31,220 nt of DNA. Source: an uncultured Bacilli bacterium (lineage in GTDB: Bacteria > Bacillota_I > Bacilli_A > RF39 > UBA660). The stretch is from the NCBI GenBank assembly GCA_934167935.1, contig CAKPMH010000015.1:1-31220 (forward strand), given 5' to 3'. Both the position numbers and the translations under genes were made by a program. Below are positions 18,188 through 25,820 of the stretch, piece after piece. The notes under the pieces are model-generated. The model was given only the letters and a program-made list of their open reading frames with translations. It ran no database searches and was not told the origin of the DNA. Numbering within the stretch: position 1 is the first letter of the stretch; the number at the start of each line of letters is the position of its first letter.

Positions 18188-19660
18188 ATGAAAATATATA
18201 ATGGATATAAAAGATTAGCACGTAACTATACTTTAATGACGGATGAATATGAGTATACAATGGCTAATGGATATTTAATTAACAATAAAGAAAAGAATGA
18301 AGCTGTATTTGATATCTTTTTTAGAAAAATACCAAATGGTGGTGGATATGCAATAATGGCAGGTATTGATAAAGTAATAGAGTATATTAAGAAACTAAAA
18401 TTTGAAGAAAAGGATTTAGATTATTTTAGAAGAAAAAACTATCCTAAAGAATTTATAGAATATTTAAGAAATTTCAAATTTACAGGAGATATATATGCAA
18501 TTGTAGATGGAACACCAGTATTTCCAAATGAACCTATTCTAACAGTAAAAGCACCACTTATTGAAGCTCAAATAGTAGAAACAGCACTTTTATCAATTAT
18601 TAATGGAGCAATGGAACATGCAACAGGTGCAAGAAGAATTGTAGAAGCAACACCTAAAAATGTTGGAATTATGGAATTTGGAGCAAGAAGAGCTGATGGA
18701 TTAGAAGCAGCAATAGATGCATCAATTTATGGGATTATGGCTGGATGTGTTGGAACAAGTAATGTAATTGCGGCAGATATGTTAAATATGAAAGCAATGG
18801 GAACACAAGCTCATAGTTGGATAGAATCATATCCAACAGAATATGATGCCTTCTTAAGCTATGCTAAAGTATACCCTGATAATTGTATTTTATTAGTTGA
18901 TACTATTGATACATTAAAAAGTGGAATACCAAATGCAATAAAAGTATTTAATTATATGAAAGAAAGCAATATGAATATTGATAATATAGGAATACGTATA
19001 GATTCAGGAGATTTAGCTTATCTTTCAAAAGAAGCAAGAAAAATGTTAGATGAGGCAGGATTTAAAAATGCCAAAATATGTTTAAGCAATGGCTTAACAG
19101 CAGAAACAATTGAATCATTAGTAAATCAAGGTGCAAAATTTGACAGTTTAGGAGTAGGAGATAACATTTCAAAACCAGAAGGAAGAATGGGGTGTGTTTA
19201 TAAAGAAGTAGCACTAAAAGAAAACAATGAGTTTATTCCAAAAATTAAATTAAGTAATGATACTATTAAAATAGTAAATCCTGACTATAAAAAATTATAT
19301 AGAGCTTATGATAAAAAAACAGGATATGCTATAGCAGATATTATGACAAGAAAAAATGAAAAAATAGAACCTAAAGATTTAATAATTGTAAGTACGACAG
19401 ATTATTTAAAAAGAAGTACAATTAATAATTTTGAATTAGTAGAACTTCAAAAACCAATATTTAAAAATGGTAAATTAGTTTATAATGATCCAGATATAAA
19501 AGAAAAACAAAAATATTGCGATGAACAAATGAGTACAATTTATCCAGAGATTAAAAGAACTAAAATGCCACATGAGTATTATGTTGATGGAACAGAAGAC
19601 TATGTTAATTTTAAAAATAATATGATTATAGAAGCAAAGAAGAAAGTGAAAACAAAATAA
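18188..19660 (+). CDS. pncB: Nicotinate phosphoribosyltransferase
   Basis: This enzyme joins nicotinate and PRPP to give nicotinate mononucleotide, with ATP hydrolysis. Family features are clear: LMTDEYEYTMANGY near residues 16-29, EFGARRADG at 163-171, GTQAHSW with His209 in the position of the active-site His, IRIDSGDL in the middle and LGVGDNIS later. At 490 residues it fits the long Gram-positive form. TAGGAGAGATAATATG marks the start, 10 nt after pncA. Its stop overlaps the next start in TAATG. The PRPP substrate is made by prs in the same operon. Confidence 0.97.
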   Translation: MKIYNGYKRLARNYTLMTDEYEYTMANGYLINNKEKNEAVFDIFFRKIPNGGGYAIMAGIDKVIEYIKKLKFEEKDLDYFRRKNYPKEFIEYLRNFKFTGDIYAIVDGTPVFPNEPILTVKAPLIEAQIVETALLSIINGAMEHATGARRIVEATPKNVGIMEFGARRADGLEAAIDASIYGIMAGCVGTSNVIAADMLNMKAMGTQAHSWIESYPTEYDAFLSYAKVYPDNCILLVDTIDTLKSGIPNAIKVFNYMKESNMNIDNIGIRIDSGDLAYLSKEARKMLDEAGFKNAKICLSNGLTAETIESLVNQGAKFDSLGVGDNISKPEGRMGCVYKEVALKENNEFIPKIKLSNDTIKIVNPDYKKLYRAYDKKTGYAIADIMTRKNEKIEPKDLIIVSTTDYLKRSTINNFELVELQKPIFKNGKLVYNDPDIKEKQKYCDEQMSTIYPEIKRTKMPHEYYVDGTEDYVNFKNNMIIEAKKKVKTK

Positions 19661-20259
19661 TGGATAAAATAAAAGAAATAGAAAAATACTATGATGAATT
19701 AAAAACAATTGATATGAAAAAAACTTCATCAATTAAAAGCAGTTTTTTATCAATAGAAAACTACAATTGTAAATTAAATAATGGTCATATTATAAAAAGA
19801 GAAAAAATATTAAAAAATAATAAATCAGGTAGTGCAGCAATTATTTTACCAATAACAGAAGATGATAAGATAATACTTGCAATAGAACCAAGAGTATTCA
19901 CAAAAAAAACAGTAGATATAGGCTTGCCAGCTGGATATATAGAAAATAAAGAATATCCATATATGGCAGCAATAAGAGAATTAGAAGAGGAAACAGGTTA
20001 CACATCAGATCAACTAGAACTTTTAGGATCATATTATCAAGATCAAGGATGTTCAGAAGCTATTAATTATTATTATATAGCTTATAACTGTAAAAGAGTA
20101 AACCAACAAAATTTAGATGAAGGAGAATTTATAAAATATATATTAGTAACATTAGAAGAATTAGAAGAATTAGTAGAAAAAAATTATATAAAAGGATTAA
20201 ATTCAGCATTTATAATAGAAAAAGGTAAAAAAAAATTAAAAAAAATAAGGAGGCAATAA
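19660..20259 (+). CDS. Nudix hydrolase, ADP-ribose pyrophosphatase type
   Basis: The Nudix box is complete: Gly92, Glu98, then R106-E-L-E-E-E-T-G-Y114, so the metal-binding Glu residues are all present. The order 'IEPRVFTKKTVDIGLPAGYIE' before the box is typical of ADP-ribose pyrophosphatases (NudF type). Such an enzyme would break ADP-ribose, formed when NAD is consumed, into AMP and ribose 5-phosphate, which prs could turn back to PRPP. The substrate is inferred from family and context. The start shares one base with the pncB stop. No ribosome site of its own stands out other than AAGAAGAAAG upstream, so it probably depends on coupling. Confidence 0.9.
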   Translation: MDKIKEIEKYYDELKTIDMKKTSSIKSSFLSIENYNCKLNNGHIIKREKILKNNKSGSAAIILPITEDDKIILAIEPRVFTKKTVDIGLPAGYIENKEYPYMAAIRELEEETGYTSDQLELLGSYYQDQGCSEAINYYYIAYNCKRVNQQNLDEGEFIKYILVTLEELEELVEKNYIKGLNSAFIIEKGKKKLKKIRRQ

Positions 20260-20260
20260 T

Positions 20261-21019
20261 ATGTTTGATGCAAATAAACAAGCAAAGGAAATAATAAAAT
20301 ATATAAGAAATTATTATAAAAAAAATAATTTAAAAGGAGCCGTAATAGGTATAAGTGGAGGAAAAGATTCAGCTGTTGTAGCAGGACTTTTTACAAAAGC
20401 ATTAAAAAGTGAAAATGTTGTTGGATTATGGCTTCCATGTAATTCTAGTGAAGAGGATAAAAATAATGCTAAACAATTAGCTAATCACTTCAATTTTGAA
20501 TTAAAAGAATTTGATTTAACAAATATATATAATAATTATGAAAAACAATTTAAAAAAATAAATAACCCAAGTGATGAAGAATTAATAGATGCCAATATAA
20601 ATATAAAACCAAGACTTAGAATGACAACTTTATATTATTATGCAGCCTATTTAAGCAAAAAAAATAAAGGCGTTTACATTGTCCCTGGAACTAGTAATAA
20701 ATGTGAAACATATGTTGGCTATTTCACTAAAGGTGGAGATAATGTATGTGATATTCAAGTATTATCAGATCTTACAGTAGATCAAGTAATAAAAGTAGGC
20801 GAAGTAATTAAAATACCTAAAAATATATTATATAAAGCACCAGATGATGGAATTAGTGGAAAAACAGATGAAGAAAAACTTGGGGTTAAAAATAAAGAAA
20901 TAGCCGATGTTATAGAAAATGAAGGAAAAAATGTAACAAAAGAGGTAAAAGAAAAAATAGAAAAATTACATAAAAATAATATGCATAAATTTAATATACC
21001 AACTTATAAAAGAAAGTAG
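20261..21019 (+). CDS. nadE: NAD synthetase, ammonia-dependent
   Basis: NadE amidates nicotinate adenine dinucleotide to NAD using ATP and ammonia. The PP-loop SGGKDS is at residues 32-37. The segment RLRMTTLYYYAAYLSKKN and the PGTSNKCETYVGYFTKGGDNVCDIQ region are typical, as is KAPDDGISGKTDEEKLG near the C-terminus. It has no glutaminase domain, and at 252 residues it is the short, ammonia-using form. AAGGAGGCAATAATATG fixes the start, 1 nt after the Nudix stop. It performs the last step of the pathway made by this operon. Confidence 0.97.
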   Translation: MFDANKQAKEIIKYIRNYYKKNNLKGAVIGISGGKDSAVVAGLFTKALKSENVVGLWLPCNSSEEDKNNAKQLANHFNFELKEFDLTNIYNNYEKQFKKINNPSDEELIDANINIKPRLRMTTLYYYAAYLSKKNKGVYIVPGTSNKCETYVGYFTKGGDNVCDIQVLSDLTVDQVIKVGEVIKIPKNILYKAPDDGISGKTDEEKLGVKNKEIADVIENEGKNVTKEVKEKIEKLHKNNMHKFNIPTYKRK

Positions 21020-21026
21020 GGATAAA

Positions 21027-22097
21027 ATGGAAGATTTAAAATTAATAGTACTTGATAATATAGAAGAATTTGGTAAAAAAACAGATGAATATTTAAAAAA
21101 AATAAATAAAACAAATAAATCATATATTATACCTATTACAAGAGATAGATTTAGTAATGGTGAAGGAAAAATAAAAATAAATGGAACAGTTAGAGATAAA
21201 GATATATATATATTAAGTGATGTTGGTAATTATAATGTAACATATAATATGCACGGATTAACACATCATATGGCACCAGATGAACATTTTCAAGATATAA
21301 AAAGAGTAATATCTGCCTTATCAGGTTATGCATCTAAAATAACACTTGTAATGCCACTTTTATATGAGTCAAGACAACATAAAAAAAAAGGAAGAGAATC
21401 ATTAGATTGTGCTATTGCATTACAAGAATTAGAAAGACTTGGAGTAAATCATATTGTTACATTTGATGCACATGATCCAAATGTATCAAATGCTATACCG
21501 AATCTTCCATTTGAAAACTTTTATGTGGCCCATGATATATTAAATAGATTAGTAGAAAAAGAAAATATAGATAATATTTTAGTTGTAAGCCCAGATATGG
21601 GAGCTATGGAAAGAGCAAGGTATTATGCTGAAATATTAGATAGTGATGTTGGTGTATTTTATAAAAGAAGAGATTTAAGTAAAGTTGTAAATGGAAAAAA
21701 TCCAATTGTTGAACATGTATATTTAGGTGCAAATGTTAAAGGAAAAGATATAATCGTTGTAGATGACATGATAGCTAGTGGTACATCTATGATAGAAGTA
21801 TCAAAATATTTAAAAGAAAATGGTGCAAATAAAGTATATTTAGTATCGACATTTGCCCTATTAACAGAAGGGTCAGATAGATTTATAAAAGCATATAAAG
21901 AAGGATTATTTGATAAGTTATACTCAACAAATTTATCATATGTTTCAGAAACAATAAAAAAAGAACCATGGTATGAAGATACAGATTGTTCTAAAAGATT
22001 AGCTAATATAATAAATAAATTACATAATAAAGAATCTTTAAAAACAATATTTGATGATACAAAAGAAGTATTAAAAAAAATAGAAAGAAAAAAGTAA
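21027..22097 (+). CDS. prs: Ribose-phosphate pyrophosphokinase (PRPP synthetase)
   Basis: Prs makes PRPP from ribose 5-phosphate and ATP. The catalytic flexible-loop region is seen in PLLYESRQHKKKGRESLDC. The divalent-metal segment FDAHDP follows, and the PRPP-binding loop is VVDDMIASGTSM at about residues 240-251. The protein is longer (356) than the usual 310-320, with insertions in the N-terminal half (NMHGLTHHMAPDEHFQD) and a longer C-terminus, so it belongs to a variant branch. It lies in the NAD operon, 7 nt after nadE, and supplies the co-substrate of pncB. It may also serve nucleotide synthesis, and a second prs elsewhere cannot be excluded. Confidence 0.92.
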   Translation: MEDLKLIVLDNIEEFGKKTDEYLKKINKTNKSYIIPITRDRFSNGEGKIKINGTVRDKDIYILSDVGNYNVTYNMHGLTHHMAPDEHFQDIKRVISALSGYASKITLVMPLLYESRQHKKKGRESLDCAIALQELERLGVNHIVTFDAHDPNVSNAIPNLPFENFYVAHDILNRLVEKENIDNILVVSPDMGAMERARYYAEILDSDVGVFYKRRDLSKVVNGKNPIVEHVYLGANVKGKDIIVVDDMIASGTSMIEVSKYLKENGANKVYLVSTFALLTEGSDRFIKAYKEGLFDKLYSTNLSYVSETIKKEPWYEDTDCSKRLANIINKLHNKESLKTIFDDTKEVLKKIERKK

Positions 22098-22098
22098 T

Positions 22099-22686
22099 AT
22101 GAAAATAGGTATATTTGGAGGTTCATTTAATCCACCACATAAAATGCATAAAAATATAGCACTTAATCTCATAAAAAATAAATATTTAGATAAAGTTATA
22201 TATGTTCCAACTGGCAATAAATATAATAAAAAAGATTTAATAGATGCTATGGATAGATATAATATGCTTAAAATAATGATAGAAGGATATAAAAATTTAG
22301 AATTATCTAATTATGAAATTAAAAATACTTTAACATACACTTATCAAACATTAAATTATTTTAAAAGAATATACAAAAATGATGAAATATATTTTATATG
22401 TGGTTTAGATAATTTAAAAGAAATAACAACATGGAAAAATTATGAATATATTTTAAATAATTTTAAAATATTAGTTATTAAAAGAAATGATATTGATATA
22501 AATAATATATTAAATAATATTAATAGTAAAAATATAATAGTTACTAACATAAAATTAAATAATATATCATCAACTAATATTAGAAAAAATCTACAAAATA
22601 AAAAAACAAGAGAAATATATAATGATATAGAAAAAAATGTATTAAAATACATAGAAAAAAACAATTTATATGAAATAAAAAAGTGA
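22099..22686 (+). CDS. nadD: Nicotinate-nucleotide adenylyltransferase
   Basis: NadD adenylates nicotinate mononucleotide to nicotinate adenine dinucleotide. The nucleotidyltransferase start GIFGGSFNPPHKMH (residues 4-17) holds both His of the HxxH motif. ISSTNIRKNL near residue 155 is the second ATP-binding motif. The 195-residue length is normal. It starts 1 nt after prs and ends the operon at a strong terminator. The HD-domain gene yqeK, which often follows nadD in Bacillota, is absent. With pncA, pncB and nadE this gives every step from nicotinamide to NAD. Confidence 0.97.
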   Translation: MKIGIFGGSFNPPHKMHKNIALNLIKNKYLDKVIYVPTGNKYNKKDLIDAMDRYNMLKIMIEGYKNLELSNYEIKNTLTYTYQTLNYFKRIYKNDEIYFICGLDNLKEITTWKNYEYILNNFKILVIKRNDIDINNILNNINSKNIIVTNIKLNNISSTNIRKNLQNKKTREIYNDIEKNVLKYIEKNNLYEIKK

Positions 22687-22705
22687 TAAATAATCACTTT
22701 TTTAC
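22677..22705. terminator. Bidirectional terminator at the end of the NAD operon
   Basis: AAAAAAGTGAT (22677-22687) pairs perfectly with ATCACTTTTTT (22693-22703) around 5 nt. It lies between nadD and a convergent gene, contains the nadD stop, and has T-runs in both directions. Confidence 0.9.
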
Positions 22706-22710
22706 AGTTT

Positions 22711-23157
22711 TTAAGCATCTTTATAATGATCATAATATCTATAAAAACTATGAACAGAATCATTTTTTTCTTTACTACCATCATAAAAAACATATGAACT
22801 AATTAAATTACCACCATTATTTGTAATATAATCTTTAATTTTATTTCTTGTTCTTCCTAAATAATAACTATCATCAATAAAAATTAAATTTTTATTATTT
22901 ATATCATAAAGTTCGTTAAATGGTTCTATTTCTTGATCTTTTCTAAGATCGCCACTTACAACAATAATATTATTGCTAAAATTATATCCAATATGTTTTA
23001 AGCAAAAATCTTTAAATACTCTACCCAAATTACCACTAACAATTATATAGTCAAAAGCCTCATTTTCTAAAACTTTACCAAGCATCATTGTAATTAATAA
23101 ATTATCATTTCTTAATCTTTCATCAATAGCATCAAAAAAAGTTTTCTCCATCTTCAT
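22711..23157 (-). CDS. Phosphoribosyltransferase-fold-like protein, 5' end possibly frameshifted
   Basis: This 148-residue protein has alternating strands and helices (FDYIIVSGNLGRVF, NIIVVSGDLRK). Its segment NLIFIDDSYYLGRTRNKI resembles the PRPP-binding loop of type I phosphoribosyltransferases, hydrophobic strand, DD, then a small-residue turn and Thr. The substrate is unknown. The ATG used here has no ribosome site and an in-frame TAA just upstream. A GTG at 23203 has an excellent one (GGGGG, 5 nt away) and a promoter at 23231-23259. Its frame reads VTKMESLVNECLIQHEDGEN and would join this protein at FFDAIDERL if one T were lost from the T7 run at 23134-23140. The gene may therefore be frameshifted. 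It converges with the NAD operon. Confidence 0.65.
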   Translation of the reverse strand: MKMEKTFFDAIDERLRNDNLLITMMLGKVLENEAFDYIIVSGNLGRVFKDFCLKHIGYNFSNNIIVVSGDLRKDQEIEPFNELYDINNKNLIFIDDSYYLGRTRNKIKDYITNNGGNLISSYVFYDGSKEKNDSVHSFYRYYDHYKDA

Positions 23158-23230
23158 GTTGAATTAGACATTCATTTACTAAACTCTCCATCTTTGTAAC
23201 CACAAAATCCCCCTTTAATCAGTAGTGAGT

Positions 23231-23259
23231 ATTCTATAATAAATGTTTTATTTTGGCAA
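23231..23259 (-). promoter_or_regulatory. Promoter for the phosphoribosyltransferase-like gene
   Basis: On the reverse strand TTGCCA (23259-23254), a 17-nt spacer and TAGAAT (23236-23231). The transcript would start near 23225, right before the GGGGG ribosome site and the GTG at 23203. It lies almost back to back with the forward promoter at 23266. Confidence 0.5.
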
Positions 23260-23265
23260 ATTTTA

Positions 23266-23274
23266 TGTTATAAT
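23266..23274 (+). promoter_or_regulatory. Extended -10 promoter of the nucleotidase-nrtR pair
   Basis: TGTTATAAT is a perfect extended -10 (TG-n-TATAAT), 23 nt before the nucleotidase ATG. The -35 region is weak. The TGTTA half matches one half of the NAD-operon palindrome, but the other half is absent. Confidence 0.5.
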
Positions 23275-23297
23275 CAATTTGTGAAAAAGAGGTAATT

Positions 23298-23792
23298 ATG
23301 AGAATAGGATTAGATATAGATAATGTAATATTAAATACAGATGGTTTAATATTAGAAGAAATGATAAAAGAAGATAAACATAAAAGAAACAAAGGTATAA
23401 TTAATGAAAATGCTCCATATATATTTTCAGGTATGTTTGATTGGACTAAAGAAGAAATAGAAGAATTTTTAATTAATAAAATTGAAAAAATCGCAACAAA
23501 ATTAAAAAAAGTAGACATGTCAAAAGAATACATAGATAAATTATTAGAAGAAGGAAAACAGGTATATTTGATATCTAATAGAGCTTATCCATACTATAAA
23601 AATCCATTAAAAACAACAAAAGAAAATTTAAAGAAAAATAAAATAAATTATACAGAATTAATATTAACTAATACAAATGATAAAAGTAAGGAATGCAAAG
23701 ATTTAAAGATAGATATAATGTTTGACGATAGAGCAAGTAATTGTATGAAGTTAAAAAAACAAAATATGAAACAAGAACATTTGACGATTTAG
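23298..23792 (+). CDS. HAD-type 5'-nucleotidase, C-terminus frameshifted
   Basis: The N-terminus MRIGLDIDNVILNTDG carries the DxDxV motif of the 5'(3')-deoxyribonucleotidase / YqfW branch of the HAD fold. Motif II is VYLISNRAYPYY and motif IV is IDIMFDDRASNC. These enzymes remove phosphate from nucleotides. After MKLKK the frame ends early in HLTI. A -1 shift at the A7 run (23753-23759) would continue as TKYETRTFDDLEMVNNF and so on to a stop at 23857, giving about 186 residues, the expected C-terminus. GAGGTAATTATG marks the start. It is followed by nrtR, so NMN or a related nucleotide is a possible substrate; this is inference. Confidence 0.8.
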   Translation: MRIGLDIDNVILNTDGLILEEMIKEDKHKRNKGIINENAPYIFSGMFDWTKEEIEEFLINKIEKIATKLKKVDMSKEYIDKLLEEGKQVYLISNRAYPYYKNPLKTTKENLKKNKINYTELILTNTNDKSKECKDLKIDIMFDDRASNCMKLKKQNMKQEHLTI

Positions 23793-23857
23793 AAATGGTC
23801 AATAATTTTGAAGAAATATATTTAAAAATAAAAGAGGTGGAAAATAATGGAATATAA
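23753..23857 (+). other. Out-of-frame 3' end of the nucleotidase (possible -1 frameshift at A7)
   Basis: The zero frame reads TTA-AAA-AAA-CAA. A -1 slip on A-AAA-AAA, or one more A, opens a frame that encodes TKYETRTFDDLEMVNNF, FEEIYLKIKEVENNGI and then stops at 23855-23857. That frame looks like real protein and overlaps the nrtR start by 11 nt, as in coupled genes. Confidence 0.65.
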
Positions 23858-24668
23858 ATCAGAAGAAGAATTTTTACGTGATTATGACCCTAATCAATTT
23901 GATAAATTATCACTTACAACAGATATTTTAATATTTAGTGTATCTGATGAAATAGAAAAAAATTATAGAAAATTAAGTAAAAAATATTTTAGTATTTTAC
24001 TTGTTAAAAGAGATACATATCCCTTTAAAGATAAATGGTGCTTACCAGGTGGATTTATAAAAATAGATGAAGATATAGAAGATGCTGCAACAAGAATATT
24101 AGAAGAAGAAGCAAATATTAAAGACATATATCTAGAACAACTCTATACATATGGTAGTCCAAATAGAGATCCAAGAATGAGAGTTGTCTCAACATCATAT
24201 ATGGCCTTAATTGATAAAAATAGATTGCAAAATCATATTTCTAAAAATGCTTCATGGTTTAATGTATTTGTATTAGAAGATAAAGAAATAATAAATATAA
24301 CACTAGATAATGGAAATGAAACAATTAAATTAAAAGTAAAAAAAATAAAAGAAGAAAAAACAATAGATAGATATAAATATGAAGTATTAGAAAATGATAA
24401 ATTAGCATTTGATCATGCCTTAGTAATAACATCTGGTATTTCAAGATTAAAAAACAAGATAGAATATACGGACATTGTATTTAATATGATGCCAGAATAT
24501 TTTACATTAGGTGAATTACAACAGGTATATGAAGCTATATTAGGCAAAAAATTATTAGATCCAGCATTTAGAAGAATAATAGCAAAAAAAACGGAAAAAA
24601 CTGATAAAATGAAAACAGGCGGAGGGCATCGACCATCAGTATTGTTTAAATATAAAAATAATAATTAA
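23847..24668 (+). CDS. nrtR: NrtR-type transcriptional regulator of NAD metabolism
   Basis: NrtR proteins are repressors made of a Nudix domain that senses NAD-derived ligands (ADP-ribose in studied cases) and a C-terminal winged helix. Here residues about 25-175 form the Nudix part: LPGGFIKIDEDIEDAATRILEEEANI keeps the Gly and several Glu, but the Nudix box is damaged (RILEEEANI instead of REUxEExGU), so hydrolysis is unlikely. Residues about 205-273 match the NrtR DNA-binding end: MPEYFTLGELQQVYEAILGKKLLDPAFRRII, then a turn with GGGHRPSVLFKY. AGAGGTGGAAAATAATG marks the start. It lies just after the NAD salvage operon and behind a nucleotidase gene. Its likely targets are the TGTTA-N-TAACA sites at 16764, 16804 and 17214. 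Confidence 0.88.
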   Translation: MEYKSEEEFLRDYDPNQFDKLSLTTDILIFSVSDEIEKNYRKLSKKYFSILLVKRDTYPFKDKWCLPGGFIKIDEDIEDAATRILEEEANIKDIYLEQLYTYGSPNRDPRMRVVSTSYMALIDKNRLQNHISKNASWFNVFVLEDKEIINITLDNGNETIKLKVKKIKEEKTIDRYKYEVLENDKLAFDHALVITSGISRLKNKIEYTDIVFNMMPEYFTLGELQQVYEAILGKKLLDPAFRRIIAKKTEKTDKMKTGGGHRPSVLFKYKNNN

Positions 24669-24671
24669 TGT

Positions 24672-24693
24672 AAAGCTTGAAAAAGCTTTTTTT
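24672..24693 (+). terminator. Terminator after nrtR
   Basis: AAAGCTT / AAGCTTT with a GAAA loop and seven T. The hairpin is identical to that at 16684-16701, so the two flank the NAD region. Confidence 0.87.
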
Positions 24694-24737
24694 GTTATAA
24701 AACAAAATGTTTTACATAGTATTATATAGGTGATAAT

Positions 24738-25820
24738 GTGAAAAAAATAATTATTTTAATTGTCGGTATAATACTAGTTATTCCAATAAATACAAAAGCA
24801 ATTAAGACAAGTGCAACAAGTTCTATTTTAATGGATGTAAATAGTAACAGAGTTTTATATAGTAATAATATTCATAATAGAAGGTCAGTTGCAAGTATAT
24901 CAAAAATAATGACAGCAATTCTTGCAATAGAATCTGGAAAATTAGATAAAAAGGTTATAATTGATGATTCAATTGATAAGGCATACGGTTCTGGAATATA
25001 TATAAAAAAGGGTGAAGAATTAACATTAAGAGATTTAGTTTATGGTCTTATGTTAAGAAGTGGTAATGATGCAGCACTTGCAATTGCAAATTATGTTAGT
25101 AAAGATACAGAAGAATTTGTAAAATTAATGAATAAAAAAGCTATAGAATTAAAAATGATTAATACAGAATTTAATAATCCAAGTGGTTTAGATGAAGAAA
25201 AGGGAAATTATTCAACAGCATATGATATGGCTCTTTTAATGAGTTATGCATCCAAAAATACGGAATTTCAAAAAATAACAAAAACAAAAAAATACACATT
25301 AAAAACCAATAAAAATACCTATATTTGGTATAACAAAAATAAATTATTAAATTTATATAAATATACAACTGGAGGAAAAACAGGATATACTAAAATAGCA
25401 AAAAGGACTTTAGTAACAACTGCAAGCAAAAATAATATGGATTTAGTTGTTGTAACTTTAAATGATGGAAATGATTGGAATGATCATAAAAATTTATTTG
25501 AATATGGATTTAATAAATATAAAAGTTACAAAATATTAGATAAAAATAATTTTAAAGTAAAAAATGACACATATTATAAAGAAAATAAATTATATATCAA
25601 AAAAGATTATTGTTATGTAATTGAACCTGGTGAAGAACAAAATATTTTAATAAAAATAGAATTAAAGAAAAAAAGAAGTATCAAGAATAATATGAATGTT
25701 GGTAAAGCTATAATATATTTAGGGGATAAAAAAATACATGAAGAAAATATATATGTAAAATTAAAGGAAGAAAAAAAAGAAAAAAATTGGTTTAAAAAAA
25801 TAATAGGTAATTTATGGTAA
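24738..25820 (+). CDS. dacB: D-alanyl-D-alanine carboxypeptidase, DacB-like (spore cortex)
   Basis: This penicillin-binding protein trims the terminal D-Ala of peptidoglycan stem peptides. A signal peptide covers residues 1-21. All three active-site motifs are present: SISK (Ser53, Lys56), SGN (108-110) and KTG (214-216, in TTGGKTGYTK). The C-terminal 100 residues form the beta domain usual for this class, and there is a hydrophobic or amphipathic end for membrane binding. The start is GTG with GGTGAT 6 nt before it. It overlaps spmA by 7 nt. The order dacB-spmA-spmB is that of the Bacillus subtilis operon for cortex cross-linking and spore core dehydration, so DacB is the best name. Confidence 0.92.
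   Translation: MKKIIILIVGIILVIPINTKAIKTSATSSILMDVNSNRVLYSNNIHNRRSVASISKIMTAILAIESGKLDKKVIIDDSIDKAYGSGIYIKKGEELTLRDLVYGLMLRSGNDAALAIANYVSKDTEEFVKLMNKKAIELKMINTEFNNPSGLDEEKGNYSTAYDMALLMSYASKNTEFQKITKTKKYTLKTNKNTYIWYNKNKLLNLYKYTTGGKTGYTKIAKRTLVTTASKNNMDLVVVTLNDGNDWNDHKNLFEYGFNKYKSYKILDKNNFKVKNDTYYKENKLYIKKDYCYVIEPGEEQNILIKIELKKKRSIKNNMNVGKAIIYLGDKKIHEENIYVKLKEEKKEKNWFKKIIGNLW

Noticed and set aside
21659..22126. Reverse-strand frame opposite prs
   Set aside because: It lies wholly in another frame of a well-identified enzyme gene and has no ribosome site.
23847..24668. Nudix hydrolase enzyme instead of regulator
   Set aside because: The Nudix box lacks the first Glu and the Gly of REUxEExGU, and the C-terminus has the NrtR winged-helix pattern with FTLGELQQVYEAILG.
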